Source of the DNA: Lysobacter sp.
Lineage (GTDB): Bacteria; Pseudomonadota; Gammaproteobacteria; Xanthomonadales; Xanthomonadaceae
NCBI GenBank assembly: GCA_027306995.1
Contig: DAHUXS010000015.1
Span: 1-64,000, forward strand
Direction: 5' to 3'
Length of the DNA: 64,000 nucleotides
Under the pieces are notes generated by a model. That model was not told the origin of the DNA. It was given only the letters and a program-made list of their open reading frames with translations, and ran no database searches. The translations under genes were made by a program, and so were the position numbers. Shown here piece by piece: positions 26,134-36,473 of this stretch; the stretch's first letter is position 1, and every line of letters begins with the position of its first letter.

Positions 26134-28449
26134 ATGGCCTACATCAAGTCGCGCAAGCACGCCTTGCCCGTCGCCGTCCTCACCACCGGCCTGACCCTCG
26201 CCCTGCCCGCTGCCGCAGGCACCGGCAATGACATCGCCACCACGTCCAGTGACGACTCCAGCCAGCTCGGCCGCGTTGAAGTCACGGGCCAACGTGGCAT
26301 CAAGCGCGACCAGTTGCAGTCGACGAAATTCACCCAGCCGCTGCAGGACACCCCGCAAACCGTGCAGATCATCAGCAGCGACCTGTTCAACCAGCAGGGC
26401 GCGACCAACCTGACCGAAGCGCTGCGCAACAGTGCCGGCGTCGGCACGTTCTATGCTGGCGAAAACGGCAACACCAGCACCGGCGACACCATCAGCATGC
26501 GCGGTTTCGACACCTCGAACAGCATCTTCGTCGATGGCGTGCGCGATCTCGGCAGTGTCTCGCGCGATGTCTTCAACATCGAACAGGTGGAAGTGATCAA
26601 GGGTCCGGCCGGCACCGATACCGGCCGCGCCGCGCCGACCGGCTCGATCAACATGGTCAGCAAGCAGGCGCAGATGCAGGACGCGGTGTCCGGCAGCGTG
26701 ACGGCGGGAAGCGACGGCCAGAAGCGCGTCACCACCGACTGGAAGCAGAAGCTCGGTGCCGACAGCGCGCTGCGCCTCAACCTGATGTGGCAGGACAGCG
26801 ACGTCCCCGGCCGCGATCACGTCAACAACAGCCGTTGGGGCATCGCGCCGTCGCTGGGCTTCGGTTTGAAGGGCGATACCCGCGTCTGGATCAACCTGCT
26901 CTACGTGAAGCAGTACAACACTCCGGACGGATTCGTGCCGACCATCGGCCTGCCGAGCTGGACGCCGCAAAACGGACTGGGACAGCTGGCAGGGCATCCG
27001 GTCGATCCGAAGAATTTCTACGGCACCCGCGCCGACCACGACGATTCGACCACGGCGATGGCGACGCTGCGCATCGAACACGATTTCTCCGACAAGGTGA
27101 TGCTGACCAACACTGCGCGCTGGGGCCGCACCTCGCAGGACCTGCTGCTCACCTCGTTCATGGTCACCGGCGGCACCGCGGCCAACCCGATGGCCGGCAA
27201 CGTGAAGTGGACCAATCCCGCGGATCTCTCCACCTACACGCTGGCGCGCAACACGCCGAACTTCAAGGACCAGGACAACCGCATCTTCACCGACCAGTTG
27301 AACCTGCGCGCCGATTTCGCCACCGGCCAGGTGAAGCACTACCTGACCGCCGGACTGGAATTCACCCGCGAAACGCAGGTCGCGCTCGGACAGGCGGCGA
27401 CCAATGGCAGCACGTGGACGCCGGCGAATCTCTACGATCCCGACTGGAACGCCACGGGCCTGACCTGGGCGCACAACGGCGCGGACGGCCGCGGCAAGAT
27501 CACCACCACGTCGGCTTACCTGTTCGACACGTTGAAGTTCGGCGAACACTTCCTGCTCACCGGCGGCGTGCGCGCCGATCGCTACCGCACCCAATACACC
27601 GCATCCGCGGTGTGCTCGGCGACGCGCGCACCGTTCTGCGGAACCAATCCGGCCGGCACCGTGCTGCCGAGCGTCGATGCTTCATCGTCGGGCACGCTGC
27701 TCAACTGGAAACTCGGCGCCGTTTACAAGTTCAGCGAAACAATGAGCCTGTACGCCAATTCGGCGTTGTCGCAGCAACCGCCGGGCGGCACCAATTTCTC
27801 GTTGAGCGGCCTCAACACCAGCGCCGACAATCCGGCGATGCGCCCGCAGAAGGCGCGCACGCAGGAGATCGGCGCCAAGTGGAGCCCCCTGCAGCAGCGC
27901 CTGTCGTTGAATGCCGCGCTGTTCCGCACCACCGTCAGCAACGAGATCAACACGCAGCTGCTGGATGACGCCGGCACTCCGACCCAGACCGGCAAGAAGC
28001 GCATCGAAGGCATCGAACTGTCGGCGGTCGGCAACATCAACGAACACTGGCAGGTCTCTGCGGGCTATACCCGCCTGAAGACCCGCGTGGCGGAAGGCGC
28101 CAAGATCACGCAGGACGGCTCGCCCAACCTCACCTACACCCCGGACAACGCCTTCACCGCGTGGACGACCTATCGCTTCGATTCCGGCCTGAGCATCGGC
28201 GGTGGCGCACGCCATTCCGGCGAATTGCACCGCGGCACCGACGGCGCAGTCGGCACCCCGCTCTACACCCAGGCATGGACGGTCTACGACGCCGTGATCT
28301 CGCAGGTGATCAACCGCAACCTGACCCTGCGCCTCAACGGCTACAACCTCGGCAACAAGCACTACGTCGCGGCGATCAACAAGAGCGGTTACCGCTACAT
28401 GCCGGGCGCGGCGCGGACCTTCCTGCTGAGCGCGGACTTCCGCTTCTGA
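26134..28449 (+). CDS. TonB-dependent catecholate-type siderophore receptor
   Basis: 771 residues. Outer-membrane receptor importing a ferric siderophore with TonB energy. A signal peptide (to about residue 28, ALPAAAG) precedes the plug: VEVTGQRG (TonB-box-like region), then [50 protein letters not shown] and [27 protein letters not shown]. The remaining ~550 residues are barrel, ending in LLSADFRF with terminal Phe. The plug and the PiuC gene just downstream resemble the Fiu/PiuA group; ligand not determined. A Fur box controls it. Confidence 0.93.
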   Translation: MAYIKSRKHALPVAVLTTGLTLALPAAAGTGNDIATTSSDDSSQLGRVEVTGQRGIKRDQLQSTKFTQPLQDTPQTVQIISSDLFNQQGATNLTEALRNSAGVGTFYAGENGNTSTGDTISMRGFDTSNSIFVDGVRDLGSVSRDVFNIEQVEVIKGPAGTDTGRAAPTGSINMVSKQAQMQDAVSGSVTAGSDGQKRVTTDWKQKLGADSALRLNLMWQDSDVPGRDHVNNSRWGIAPSLGFGLKGDTRVWINLLYVKQYNTPDGFVPTIGLPSWTPQNGLGQLAGHPVDPKNFYGTRADHDDSTTAMATLRIEHDFSDKVMLTNTARWGRTSQDLLLTSFMVTGGTAANPMAGNVKWTNPADLSTYTLARNTPNFKDQDNRIFTDQLNLRADFATGQVKHYLTAGLEFTRETQVALGQAATNGSTWTPANLYDPDWNATGLTWAHNGADGRGKITTTSAYLFDTLKFGEHFLLTGGVRADRYRTQYTASAVCSATRAPFCGTNPAGTVLPSVDASSSGTLLNWKLGAVYKFSETMSLYANSALSQQPPGGTNFSLSGLNTSADNPAMRPQKARTQEIGAKWSPLQQRLSLNAALFRTTVSNEINTQLLDDAGTPTQTGKKRIEGIELSAVGNINEHWQVSAGYTRLKTRVAEGAKITQDGSPNLTYTPDNAFTAWTTYRFDSGLSIGGGARHSGELHRGTDGAVGTPLYTQAWTVYDAVISQVINRNLTLRLNGYNLGNKHYVAAINKSGYRYMPGAARTFLLSADFRF

Positions 28450-28474
28450 GCCGCGGCTGATACAACGTCACATC

Positions 28475-29149
28475 ATGTTGCTGCATCTTCCCGGCGTCCT
28501 GGCCCCTGACGAACTGGCGCACCTGCGTGGTGCGCTGGACGCGGCGGACTGGACCGATGGCCGCGAAACCGTCGGTCCCCAGGGCGCGCGCGCCAAGCGC
28601 AACGAGCAGCTGCCGGAAGCTTCGCCGCTGCGATCGCAGCTCGGACAGATGGTGCTGTCCGCACTCGCGCGCAACCCCGACTATTTCGGCGCGGCACTGC
28701 CGCTGAAGACGTTGCCGCCGCGCTTCAACCGCTATACCGATGGCGGCGAGTACGGCTTCCATGTCGATGGCGCGATGATGCGATCGGGCGACGGTTATGT
28801 CCGTTCCGACCTCTCGTGCACGTTGTTCCTGTGCGATCCCGCGGAATACGACGGCGGCGAACTGGTGATCCACGACACCTATGGCGAGCACGAGGTCAAG
28901 CTGCCCGCGGGCGATCTCATCCTCTACCCGTCAAGCAGCCTGCATCGCGTCGCGCCGGTCACGCGTGGTGCGCGACTGGCATCGTTCTTCTGGATCCAGA
29001 GCATGGTGCGCGACGATGCCCAGCGACAGACCTTGTTCGATCTCGACCTTTCGATCCGGCAACTGGGTGGCGTCAGCGACGCCGCCGCCGCGACCCTGCG
29101 ACTGACCGGCATCTACCACAACCTGCTGCGGCGCTGGGCCGACAGCTGA
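28475..29149 (+). CDS. piuC: PiuC-type Fe(II)/2-oxoglutarate dioxygenase (PKHD hydroxylase)
   Basis: 224 residues. A Fe(II)- and 2-oxoglutarate-dependent dioxygenase found beside catecholate receptors. Metal ligands are His96 and Asp98 in GFHVDGAMM and His157 in SSLHRVAPV; Arg167 ([11 protein letters not shown]) should bind 2-oxoglutarate. The family motif [13 protein letters not shown] is intact. It begins 25 bases after the receptor and is presumably under the same Fur box. Its substrate is unknown; a role in processing an imported siderophore has been proposed for the family. Confidence 0.92.
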   Translation: MLLHLPGVLAPDELAHLRGALDAADWTDGRETVGPQGARAKRNEQLPEASPLRSQLGQMVLSALARNPDYFGAALPLKTLPPRFNRYTDGGEYGFHVDGAMMRSGDGYVRSDLSCTLFLCDPAEYDGGELVIHDTYGEHEVKLPAGDLILYPSSSLHRVAPVTRGARLASFFWIQSMVRDDAQRQTLFDLDLSIRQLGGVSDAAAATLRLTGIYHNLLRRWADS

Positions 29150-29182
29150 CTTCCACGCCATCGACAACGGAATATTTGCCAC

Positions 29183-29809
29183 ATGGCCTTCAAGATTTTC
29201 AGTCACCACCGTACCTTCCGCTGGATGCGCCAGCTCCATCTGTGGATCGGCGCCTGGGGCGCGATCGCCGCGCTGCTGTTCGGCATCACCGGGCTGGTGC
29301 TCAACCACCGCATGGGCGACAACGCCTGGTCGCAGGGCAAGACCGAACCGGTGCGCAAGGAACAGATCGTCGCGCCTGCAGAAGTGCGCACGTCGCCGGA
29401 AGCGATGTCGACCTGGTTGCGACAGACGCGCGGCCTTGACGCCGACATGATCCGCAAGCCACGCCCCGGCGGCGGCGAAGGCGGCCGTCCCGATGGTCCG
29501 CAGAAGTGGAATTTCTCCGGCGGCAGCGCGCGCAACAGTTGGAGTGCGGAATACGTGGTCGGCGGCGAAAACGTCGACGTGAAGTGGACCACCAGCAGCC
29601 CGCTCGCGGTGTTCAACAAGCTGCACAAGGGCATCGGTGGCACCTGGTGGCGCGTGCTCAGCGACAGCTATGCGATCGCGATGATCCTGCTCGCGCTGAC
29701 CGGCCTGTGGATGTGGGCACGCGGACGCGGCGCCAAGGAAATGGTGATGAGCGTGTTCGCGCTGGCGGCGCTGGCAACCGGCTCAGCCTTCGTGCTGGCG
29801 TTCCTGTAA
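29183..29809 (+). CDS. PepSY-associated membrane protein
   Basis: 208 residues. An N-terminal membrane span (LHLWIGAWGAIAALLFGITGLVLNH) with a basic cytoplasmic start, a periplasmic loop (about 45-150), then two spans near the C-terminus (YAIAMILLALTGLWMW, VFALAALATGSAFVLAFL). The W-x-x-x-H-x-x-I/L-G and FNKLHKG patterns are those of PepSY-TM proteins accompanying siderophore receptors, some of which reduce ferric siderophores. Third gene of the Fur-controlled unit, 33 bases after piuC. Its last 27 bases overlap the convergent HutD gene. Confidence 0.82.
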   Translation: MAFKIFSHHRTFRWMRQLHLWIGAWGAIAALLFGITGLVLNHRMGDNAWSQGKTEPVRKEQIVAPAEVRTSPEAMSTWLRQTRGLDADMIRKPRPGGGEGGRPDGPQKWNFSGGSARNSWSAEYVVGGENVDVKWTTSSPLAVFNKLHKGIGGTWWRVLSDSYAIAMILLALTGLWMWARGRGAKEMVMSVFALAALATGSAFVLAFL

Positions 29810-30382
29810 ACGCACCAGCAAGGCCGTGCCTGCGCCGTCGAGGCGCAGGTGCCGCGCGCTGCCGTCGTCACGACTGACGAGGGTATCGCCGGCGTCGAGA
29901 TGCAAACCATCTTCGCCATCGACATGGCCAGCGGCGACATGCAGCGCCCAGGTTTCGCCGGGTGACGCGAACAACTGGATCGATCCCACCATCGGACGGA
30001 CCCACAGCTCGGCGTCGAAACTGTCGCGCCGCCACATCAGGTTGAAGTCGGTGGTGGGACCGTCGATCGGACCACCGGACAATTCCGCCTCGCCGGGGAA
30101 GCGTGCCATCGCGAACGGAGACTCCAGGCGTTCCTCGCGGCTGCGTTCCCCATCGACAGCGGCAAAACGCAGTACCAGGCCATCACCACTCAGCAACACG
30201 AGGATGCGGTCGACGCCGGGGAAGCTCGAGAAGGGCGCATCGCGATCGACGTCGGCGATCGACAGCCGCCAGTGCCAAGGTTGGCCGTCGCCCGGCCACT
30301 GCATCAATTCGCGGGTACTGCCAGCGCCATTGGCCCAGGGCTGGCGTTGGCTGTCATCGAACCTGAGGATGCGGATACTCAT
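29783..30382 (-). CDS. HutD/Ves family protein
   Basis: 199 residues. A cupin-like beta-barrel family protein; the start MSIRILRFDDSQRQPWANGAGSTRELMQWP matches the family (W-x-N-G-x-G-x-T-x-E motif), with WRLSIADVDRDAPFSSFPGVDRILVLLSG after it. Its function is not settled: members appear near histidine-use genes or, as Ves in E. coli, respond to cold. No hut genes are nearby. The ATG at 30382 is chosen since a longer open frame upstream lacks family sequence. Confidence 0.85.
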   Translation of the reverse strand: MSIRILRFDDSQRQPWANGAGSTRELMQWPGDGQPWHWRLSIADVDRDAPFSSFPGVDRILVLLSGDGLVLRFAAVDGERSREERLESPFAMARFPGEAELSGGPIDGPTTDFNLMWRRDSFDAELWVRPMVGSIQLFASPGETWALHVAAGHVDGEDGLHLDAGDTLVSRDDGSARHLRLDGAGTALLVRLQERQHEG

Positions 30383-30669
30383 CGCACCAGTGTAGTGCGC
30401 CACGAAAACTGGCCGTCCGGCCGCACCTCCCAATGCGACCGGACGACCGACTTCCTTGTCACTCCCCCCATTACGATCAACTTGGGCATCCATGCCCATC
30501 GCAGCGCGCCTTGCCCACTCCCGGCATTCGACGCGTTGCTGCTCCCCCATGGCTGCAAGTCTCCGCCGCCCTGCCGCAGCCGTCTGTCGGTGCGAGGCGC
30601 ATCGTGGGGTCAGGGAAATCCGACACGCGCCGTCGGCGCTAAAATGGCGTTTTCGCACCGGAGTCGCGC
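30383..30669. other. 287-base intergenic region, nothing recognised
   Basis: Between the HutD start and the M20 peptidase GTG. No open frame here looks like a gene and no clear hairpin was found. CTAAAAT around 30640 may be the -10 box of the downstream gene. Confidence 0.5.
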
Positions 30670-32163
30670 GTGGACATCGCCAAACTGAAGGCCTTCGTCG
30701 GCAACAAATGGGACGCGGACATCGTCCCGCAGCTGGTGCGCTACATCGCCATCCCCAACAAGTCGCCGATGTTCGACGCCGACTGGCAGGCGCATGGCTA
30801 CATGGACCAGGCGGTTTCGCTGATGGATACTTGGGCCAAGGCGCAGGACCTGCCGGGTATGCAGGTCGAGGTGGTGCGACTGGAAGGCCGCACGCCGCTG
30901 ATCTTCCTCGACATCCCGGCGAGTGGCGAAGGCAGCGGCGACGATTGCGTGCTGCTCTACGGCCATCTCGACAAGCAACCGGAAATGACCGGCTGGGACG
31001 ACGACCTCGGCCCGTGGAAGCCGGTGCTGAAGGGCGATCGCCTCTATGGCCGCGGCGGCGCCGACGACGGCTACGCGATCTTCGGTTCGCTCACCGCCAT
31101 CCTCGCGCTGCGCGACCAGAACCTGCCGCATGCCCGCTGCGTGGTGATGATCGAAGCCTGCGAGGAATCCGGCAGCTACGACCTGCCCGCCTATGTCGAT
31201 CACCTCGCCCCGCGTATCGGCAAGCCGTCGCTGGTGGTCTGCCTCGATTCCGGCTGCGGCAATTACGAACAACTGTGGTGCACGACCTCGCTGCGCGGCC
31301 TCGCCGGCGGCAACCTGCGCGTCGACGTGCTGCACGAAGGCGTGCATTCCGGCGATGCGTCGGGCATCGTGCCGTCGAGCTTCCGCATCCTGCGCGAACT
31401 GCTCGATCGCGTGGATGACGAGAAGACCGGCAAGATCCGACTCGACGGCCTGTTCGTCGACATTCCCGTCGAGCGCAAGGCACAGGCGGCGAAGGTCGCC
31501 GACGTCCTCGGCGACGAGGTGTGGAACAAGTTCCCCTTCATGGAAGGGATGGCGCCGATGGCGGACAACAACACCGAGCGCGTGCTCAACCGCACCTGGC
31601 GTCCGGCGTTGTCGATCACCGGCGTCGATGGCATGCCGCCGTTGTCGTCGGCCGGCAACGTCCTGCGTCCGTTCACCGCGGTGAAGCTGTCGCTGCGCCT
31701 GCCGCCGACGCTGGACGGCACGGTCGCCGGCAATCTGCTGCGCGATACCTTGCTGAAGGATCCGCCGAACGGAGCGAAGGTGAGCTTCGACCTGGAAAAA
31801 TCATCGGCGGGCTGGAACGCACCGGCGCTGGCGTCATGGCTGGAACAGGCGATCGACGCCGCCAGCGAGGCCAGTTTCGGCAAGCCGGCGATGTACATGG
31901 GTGAAGGCGGCTCGATTCCGTTCATGGGCATGCTCGGCGAGAAATTCCCGGGCGCGCAGTTCATGATCACCGGCGTACTCGGCCCCCATTCGAACGCGCA
32001 CGGCCCGAACGAGTTCCTGCACATTCCCATGGGCAAGGGCGTCACCGCCTGCGTGGCGCAGGTGGTCGCGGCGCACCATGCTGCGAGCTTGCGTGGCGAG
32101 ACGACTGGCAGTGCGGTTGCGCCGGACAGCGGGCAACGCCACGGAGACCACGGCTGTTGCTAA
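30670..32163 (+). CDS. M20 family metallopeptidase/dipeptidase
   Basis: 497 residues; GTG start at 30670. A two-zinc M20 peptidase. Metal and catalytic segments: LLYGHLDKQP (first His and Asp), GRGGADDGYAIF (bridging Asp region), and MIEACEESGSYD (catalytic Glu pair), with the dimerisation/lid domain around residues 210-380 and the C-terminal catalytic part ending near GVLGPHSNAHGPNEFLHIP. A final low-complexity tail ends GQRHGDHGCC, rich in His and Cys, unusual for the family and possibly metal-binding. Substrate not identifiable; no signal peptide, so cytoplasmic. Confidence 0.9.
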   Translation: MDIAKLKAFVGNKWDADIVPQLVRYIAIPNKSPMFDADWQAHGYMDQAVSLMDTWAKAQDLPGMQVEVVRLEGRTPLIFLDIPASGEGSGDDCVLLYGHLDKQPEMTGWDDDLGPWKPVLKGDRLYGRGGADDGYAIFGSLTAILALRDQNLPHARCVVMIEACEESGSYDLPAYVDHLAPRIGKPSLVVCLDSGCGNYEQLWCTTSLRGLAGGNLRVDVLHEGVHSGDASGIVPSSFRILRELLDRVDDEKTGKIRLDGLFVDIPVERKAQAAKVADVLGDEVWNKFPFMEGMAPMADNNTERVLNRTWRPALSITGVDGMPPLSSAGNVLRPFTAVKLSLRLPPTLDGTVAGNLLRDTLLKDPPNGAKVSFDLEKSSAGWNAPALASWLEQAIDAASEASFGKPAMYMGEGGSIPFMGMLGEKFPGAQFMITGVLGPHSNAHGPNEFLHIPMGKGVTACVAQVVAAHHAASLRGETTGSAVAPDSGQRHGDHGCC

Positions 32164-32197
32164 GCACGCGCTGCCCTGAAAAAGCTCGCCCGGCTTT

Positions 32198-32309
32198 GCG
32201 CCTATCGCGGTTGTCTGCAGCCGCCGACACGCCGTGAATACATCCATGTAGGCTCATACGCAGCATCCATGCTGCGTATGGTCGGCGCTACAGACAACCG
32301 CATAGGCGC
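32198..32309. repeat. GTAG-type REP-like palindrome with nested hairpin
   Basis: Long imperfect inverted repeat: left arm 32198-32228 and right arm 32281-32309 pair over about 28 bases (GCGCCTAT...GGTTGTCTG). Inside is a perfect 12-base-arm palindrome, CATACGCAGCAT-CC-ATGCTGCGTATG at 32255-32280. Read on the minus strand, TGTAGCGCCGACC resembles the GTAG-headed REP elements of Stenotrophomonas and relatives. Confidence 0.65.
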
Positions 32310-32396
32310 CGCCGGTGGCGAGATTTTCGCTCTTTCTCAGAAAGCAACAACACGCGCGCGGCCGCGGGTGCGCCAGTCCGGGGCGTGGGCGTTGCG

Positions 32397-32445
32397 CCGC
32401 ATGGATGCGGCGCACGAGCCTACATGGACGTACTTGCGGCGTCCC
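32397..32445 (+). repeat. second copy of the REP-adjacent repeat
   Basis: CGCATGGATGCGGCGCACG at 32398, followed by AGCCTACATGGACGTACTT, repeats in the opposite orientation the inner part of the element at 32198-32309 (there GCATGGATGCTGCGTATG and AGCCTACATGGATGTATT). The two copies share long blocks with scattered differences. No gene lies in 32164-32490. Confidence 0.6.
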
Positions 32446-32490
32446 ACGTACCGGAGCTGGTCACCCGCGAAGCCAGCGCGTGCGGAGTTG

Positions 32491-33648
32491 TCAGCCGCGC
32501 TCCGACGGATAAATCCGCCAGGCGCGCGGCAGCACGTTGATCGTCGCGCCGACTGCCGGAACATCGGTATCCGATCCGACGGCGAGATCTAGCTCCAGCA
32601 ATCGCGACTGCGCATCCACCTGCGCTTCGACCGTGATGCGACCGGAACGCAGGTGCGTCGCCAGCACTGTCGCCGGGATCCCGGATGCGGCATCGACGAT
32701 CTCGAGATCGTGCGGACGCACGTACAGGCGCGCGTGCCCCGCGACGACATCGCTGGGCACCGTGAAGCCGTGGCCATCGATGCCGAAACGGCCGTCGATC
32801 ACCCGACCATCCAGCGCGTTGGCGCGCCCGATGAAGTCGAAGACATATTCCGACGCCGGCGCCTCGTAGATTTCGCGCGGCGTGCCGACCTGCTCGATCC
32901 GGCCTTCGCGCAACACCACCACGCGATCGGCGAGCTCCAGTGCTTCTTCCTGGTCATGCGTGACGAACAGCGTGGTCTGCCCGGTCTGTTCGTGCAGCGT
33001 GCGCAGCCAACGCCGCAGGTCGACGCGCACCTTGGCATCGAGCGCACCGAACGGTTCGTCGAGCAGCAGCAGGCTGGGATCGATCGCCAATGCACGCGCC
33101 AGGGCCACGCGCTGGCGCTGGCCACCCGACAATTGTTCGGGATAGCGGCCGCCGAACTCGTCGAGCTGGATCAGCCGCAGCAGCTCCTGCACGCGCTGGC
33201 GGATCGTCGCCTTGTCCGGTTGCCGCGAACGCGGGCGACTGCGCAGACCGAAGGCGATGTTCTCCGCGACCGTCATGTGGCGGAACAGTGCGTAATGCTG
33301 GAACACGAAGCCGACATTGCGCTGGCGCAGGCTGAGGCGCGTGGCATCGACATCGCCGAACAGCACCTGGCCGGAATCGGCATCGAGCAGGCCGGCGATC
33401 ACGCGCAGCAGCGTGGTCTTGCCCGAACCCGACGGCCCCAGCAGCGCGACCAGTTCGCCCGACGCGATATCGAGGTCGACCGCATCGAGCGCGGCGGTCT
33501 TACCGTAACGCTTGCCGAGTTGGCGGATGTGGAGATCCATGCCCTGCCTCGCAGCGAGCGCCCCGGAATGGACGACCGTCGGCGGATGATGCCATTCGGG
33601 CGTGACATCGCGTGTCACGGCCGGGGCGCGGTGGATGGCGGCGTTCAT
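32491..33648 (-). CDS. cysA: sulfate/thiosulfate ABC transporter ATPase CysA
   Basis: 385 residues. Walker [10 protein letters not shown], signature [15 protein letters not shown] and Walker [13 protein letters not shown] are complete, and a C-terminal TOBE-like regulatory region (about 280-385) follows. Powers sulfate import with CysT/CysW and Sbp. The ATG at 33648 overlaps the cysW stop (ATGA), which favours this start by coupling, but family sequence ([13 protein letters not shown]) begins at an internal ATG at 33540 that would remove 36 atypical residues. Last gene of the cysD-cysNC-sbp-cysT-cysW-cysA unit. Confidence 0.94.
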   Translation of the reverse strand: MNAAIHRAPAVTRDVTPEWHHPPTVVHSGALAARQGMDLHIRQLGKRYGKTAALDAVDLDIASGELVALLGPSGSGKTTLLRVIAGLLDADSGQVLFGDVDATRLSLRQRNVGFVFQHYALFRHMTVAENIAFGLRSRPRSRQPDKATIRQRVQELLRLIQLDEFGGRYPEQLSGGQRQRVALARALAIDPSLLLLDEPFGALDAKVRVDLRRWLRTLHEQTGQTTLFVTHDQEEALELADRVVVLREGRIEQVGTPREIYEAPASEYVFDFIGRANALDGRVIDGRFGIDGHGFTVPSDVVAGHARLYVRPHDLEIVDAASGIPATVLATHLRSGRITVEAQVDAQSRLLELDLAVGSDTDVPAVGATINVLPRAWRIYPSERG

Positions 33649-34496
33649 GCGTGATGCTTCCGATGCGTTTGGGCGAGTGAATCGCCGTGACTCGATTCCA
33701 GCCAGAACTTCGCCAGCAGCGTGACCAGCGCGAGCCCGCTGAGCAGCGATGCCGCGGCGAAGGCCGCGGTGGCGTTGAATTCGTTGTAGAGGATTTCAAT
33801 GTGCAGCGGCAGCGTATTGGTGAGCCCGCGAATGTGGCCGGAGACCACCGACACAGCGCCGAATTCACCCATCGCGCGCGCACTGCACAGCAGCACGCCG
33901 TAGAGCAGCCCCCACTTGATGTTGGGCAGGGTCACGCGCCGGAACATCGTCCATGCGCCTGCACCGAGGGAACGCGCGGCGAGTTCCTCGTCGCTGCCCT
34001 GCTGCTGCATCAGCGGGATGAGTTCGCGCACCACGAATGGGAAAGTGATGAACAAGGTCGCCAGCACGATGCCGGGACGCGCGAACAGGATCTTGATGTC
34101 GAAGCGTTCGAGCAATGGCGCGAACCAGCCGTGGGTGGTGCTGAACAACAGGACGAGGCACAGCCCTGCCACCACCGGCGATACCGCGAACGGCAGATCG
34201 ACCAGCGTCAGCAAGACGCGCTTGCCGGTGAATTCGAAGCGCACCACCGCCCAGGCCATCAAGGTGCCGAACACGGCATTGACCGGGATCACCACCGCTG
34301 CGGTGAACAACGTCAGCTTGAGTGCAGCGACGGCGTCGGGATCGCTGAGCGCCGACCACCAGGCATGGAAGCCGTCGCCGAAGGCGGCAGCAAGCACCAT
34401 CAGCAGCGGCAGCACCACCAGCCCGAGCAGGATCAAGACCGCCAGCGCGATCAGGACGACGCGCAACCACCATGGTTCGCGCAGCGCGTTATCCAT
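33645..34496 (-). CDS. cysW: sulfate ABC transporter permease CysW
   Basis: 283 residues, six predicted membrane spans. The ABC permease EAA loop is visible as [32 protein letters not shown] near residue 190. The ATG at 34496 ([12 protein letters not shown]) is chosen over an upstream in-frame start that is not membrane-protein-like; it gives an 8-base overlap with cysT. Forms the membrane channel with CysT. Confidence 0.94.
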   Translation of the reverse strand: MDNALREPWWLRVVLIALAVLILLGLVVLPLLMVLAAAFGDGFHAWWSALSDPDAVAALKLTLFTAAVVIPVNAVFGTLMAWAVVRFEFTGKRVLLTLVDLPFAVSPVVAGLCLVLLFSTTHGWFAPLLERFDIKILFARPGIVLATLFITFPFVVRELIPLMQQQGSDEELAARSLGAGAWTMFRRVTLPNIKWGLLYGVLLCSARAMGEFGAVSVVSGHIRGLTNTLPLHIEILYNEFNATAAFAAASLLSGLALVTLLAKFWLESSHGDSLAQTHRKHHA

Positions 34497-35358
34497 GGCC
34501 GCGCCTCGTGCGTGCGTAGGCGGACAGCGACGGCAACGCATTGATCGCCAGCAGGCAGGCAAACGATGCCGCGAGCAACAGGGCCGCGATCGCGATCGCG
34601 CCGTCGTAGTCGTATTCCTCGAGGCGGATGGTGATCAGCAACGGGGCGATTTCGGTCGAATACGGCTTGTTGCCCGCAATGAAGATTACCGAACCGTACT
34701 CGCCCAACGCGCGGGCGAACGCCAGCGAGAATCCGGTGAGCAGCGCCGGCAGCAGTTCCGGCAGGATCACCCGTCGCAGCGTGGTGAAGCGCGATGCGCC
34801 CAGCGATACCGCGGCCTCTTCCTGTTCGCGGCCAAGGGTTTCCAGCACCGGCTGCACGGTGCGCACCGCGAATGGCAGGCCGATGAAGACCAGGGCGATG
34901 ACGATGCCGACCCAGGTATAGGCGACCTTCAAGCCCATCGGCTCGACGAAACGACCGATCCAGCCGTGGCTGGAATAGATCGCGGTCAGCGCGATGCCGG
35001 CCACCGCCGTCGGCAACGCGAAAGGCAGATCGACCAAGGCATCAAGCAGGCGCCGACCGGGAAAGCGATAACGCACCAGCACCCACGCCACCAATGCACC
35101 GACGACCAGTGCCAGCAACGATGCCGCCAGCGACGCACCGAAACTCAGCTTCAGCGCCGCCTGCACGCGCGGATCGTGGATCGCGCGCGACCAGCCTGCC
35201 GTCCCCAGCCCCAGCGCATGCCAGGTCAAAGCCAGCAACGGCAACAGCACCACGATGCCGAGCCATGCCATGCCGAGGCCGAGGCTCAATCCGAACCCCG
35301 GCAGCGGGCGCCGCCGACGCGGCGCGATCAATGGAATGGACAGGGCCGGCGCGTTCAC
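34489..35358 (-). CDS. cysT: sulfate ABC transporter permease CysT (CysU)
   Basis: 289 residues, about six membrane spans. The EAA loop is EEAAVSLGASRFTTLRRVILPELLPALLTGF near residue 190. The start is a GTG at 35358, 12 bases after the sbp stop. Pairs with CysW as the sulfate channel in the inner membrane. Confidence 0.94.
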   Translation of the reverse strand: MNAPALSIPLIAPRRRRPLPGFGLSLGLGMAWLGIVVLLPLLALTWHALGLGTAGWSRAIHDPRVQAALKLSFGASLAASLLALVVGALVAWVLVRYRFPGRRLLDALVDLPFALPTAVAGIALTAIYSSHGWIGRFVEPMGLKVAYTWVGIVIALVFIGLPFAVRTVQPVLETLGREQEEAAVSLGASRFTTLRRVILPELLPALLTGFSLAFARALGEYGSVIFIAGNKPYSTEIAPLLITIRLEEYDYDGAIAIAALLLAASFACLLAINALPSLSAYARTRRGHG

Positions 35359-35370
35359 TCGATCAAGCCG

Positions 35371-36381
35371 TCAATGCGCGCGTTTGCGATTGATCTGGTC
35401 GAAGAAACCGCCATCGGCGAAGTGCTGCGCTTGCGCCTTCTTCCAGCCACCGAATGCGTTGTCGATCGTCACCTGCTTCACCTTGGGGAAACGCGCGAGT
35501 TCGGCGGCGGGCACCTTGTCCGGTTCGGCCGGGCGATAGAAATGCCTGGCGGCGATCAGCTGTCCCTGCGGCGAATACAGGAAACGCAGATAGGCCTCGG
35601 CCTGCTTGCGGGTGCCGTGCTTCTCGACGTTCTTGTCGACCCAGGCCACCGGCGGTTCGGCGCGAATGCTCAGCGACGGCACCACGATCTCGAACTTGCC
35701 GCGGGTATCCGCTTCATTCACCGTCAGCAGCGCTTCGTTCTCCCACGCGATCAGCACGTCGCCGATGCCGCGCTCGACGAAGGTGGTGGTGGAACCGCGG
35801 GCGCCGGTATCCAGCACCGGCACGTTGCCGTAGAGGCGCGTGAGATAGTCGAGCACCTTGCCGCCGTCGCGATACTGCTGCGATGCCCACGCCCACGCCG
35901 CGAGATAGTTCCAGCGCGCACCGCCGGAGGTCTTCGGATTCGGCGTGATCACCGCGACGCCGGGCTTGGTCAGGTCGCTCCAGTCGCGGATGGCTTTCGG
36001 GTTGCCCTTGCGCACCAGAAAGACAATCGTCGAGGTATAGGGCGAGCTGTTATGCGGCAACCGCGACTGCCAGTCTGCCGGCAGCAACTTGCCCTTGTCG
36101 GCGATCGCGTCGATATCGGCGGCAAGCGCCAGCGTGACGACGTCGGCTTCGAGGCCATCGATCACCGCGCGCGCCTGCTTGCCGGAGCCGCCATGCGAAG
36201 CACGGATATCGACAGTCTCGCCGGTCTGTTGCTTCCATTGCGCGGCGAAGGCCTGGTTGACGTCGGCGTAGAACTCGCGCGTCGGATCGTAGGAGACGTT
36301 GAGCAAAGTGGCGGCCTTGGCATTGACCACGGCCGTCGCCAGCACCAGACCCGCCACTACGCCCAGGAAGATCTTGTTCAT
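35371..36381 (-). CDS. sbp: periplasmic sulfate-binding protein
   Basis: 336 residues. A signal peptide ([23 protein letters not shown]) leads into a type II periplasmic binding protein: [63 protein letters not shown] and [18 protein letters not shown] are hallmark sulfate-binding segments (Sbp/CysP). Delivers sulfate to CysTWA. Start at 36381; the upstream reading frame overlaps cysNC and is discarded. 92 bases separate it from cysNC. Confidence 0.95.
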   Translation of the reverse strand: MNKIFLGVVAGLVLATAVVNAKAATLLNVSYDPTREFYADVNQAFAAQWKQQTGETVDIRASHGGSGKQARAVIDGLEADVVTLALAADIDAIADKGKLLPADWQSRLPHNSSPYTSTIVFLVRKGNPKAIRDWSDLTKPGVAVITPNPKTSGGARWNYLAAWAWASQQYRDGGKVLDYLTRLYGNVPVLDTGARGSTTTFVERGIGDVLIAWENEALLTVNEADTRGKFEIVVPSLSIRAEPPVAWVDKNVEKHGTRKQAEAYLRFLYSPQGQLIAARHFYRPAEPDKVPAAELARFPKVKQVTIDNAFGGWKKAQAQHFADGGFFDQINRKRAH

Positions 36382-36473
36382 CGCGGAATCCTTGACAGAA
36401 TCGGAAGGGAAATCTGCAGCGGTCGCGTCGCCGGCGTCACGTCGGCTTCGGAAGAATCTGGCACGGCGACTGT

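Noticed and set aside
36382-36473. A GCATAA-type regulatory site between cysNC and sbp
   Set aside because: None found; sbp seems to be read from the cysD transcript or from a promoter I cannot see.
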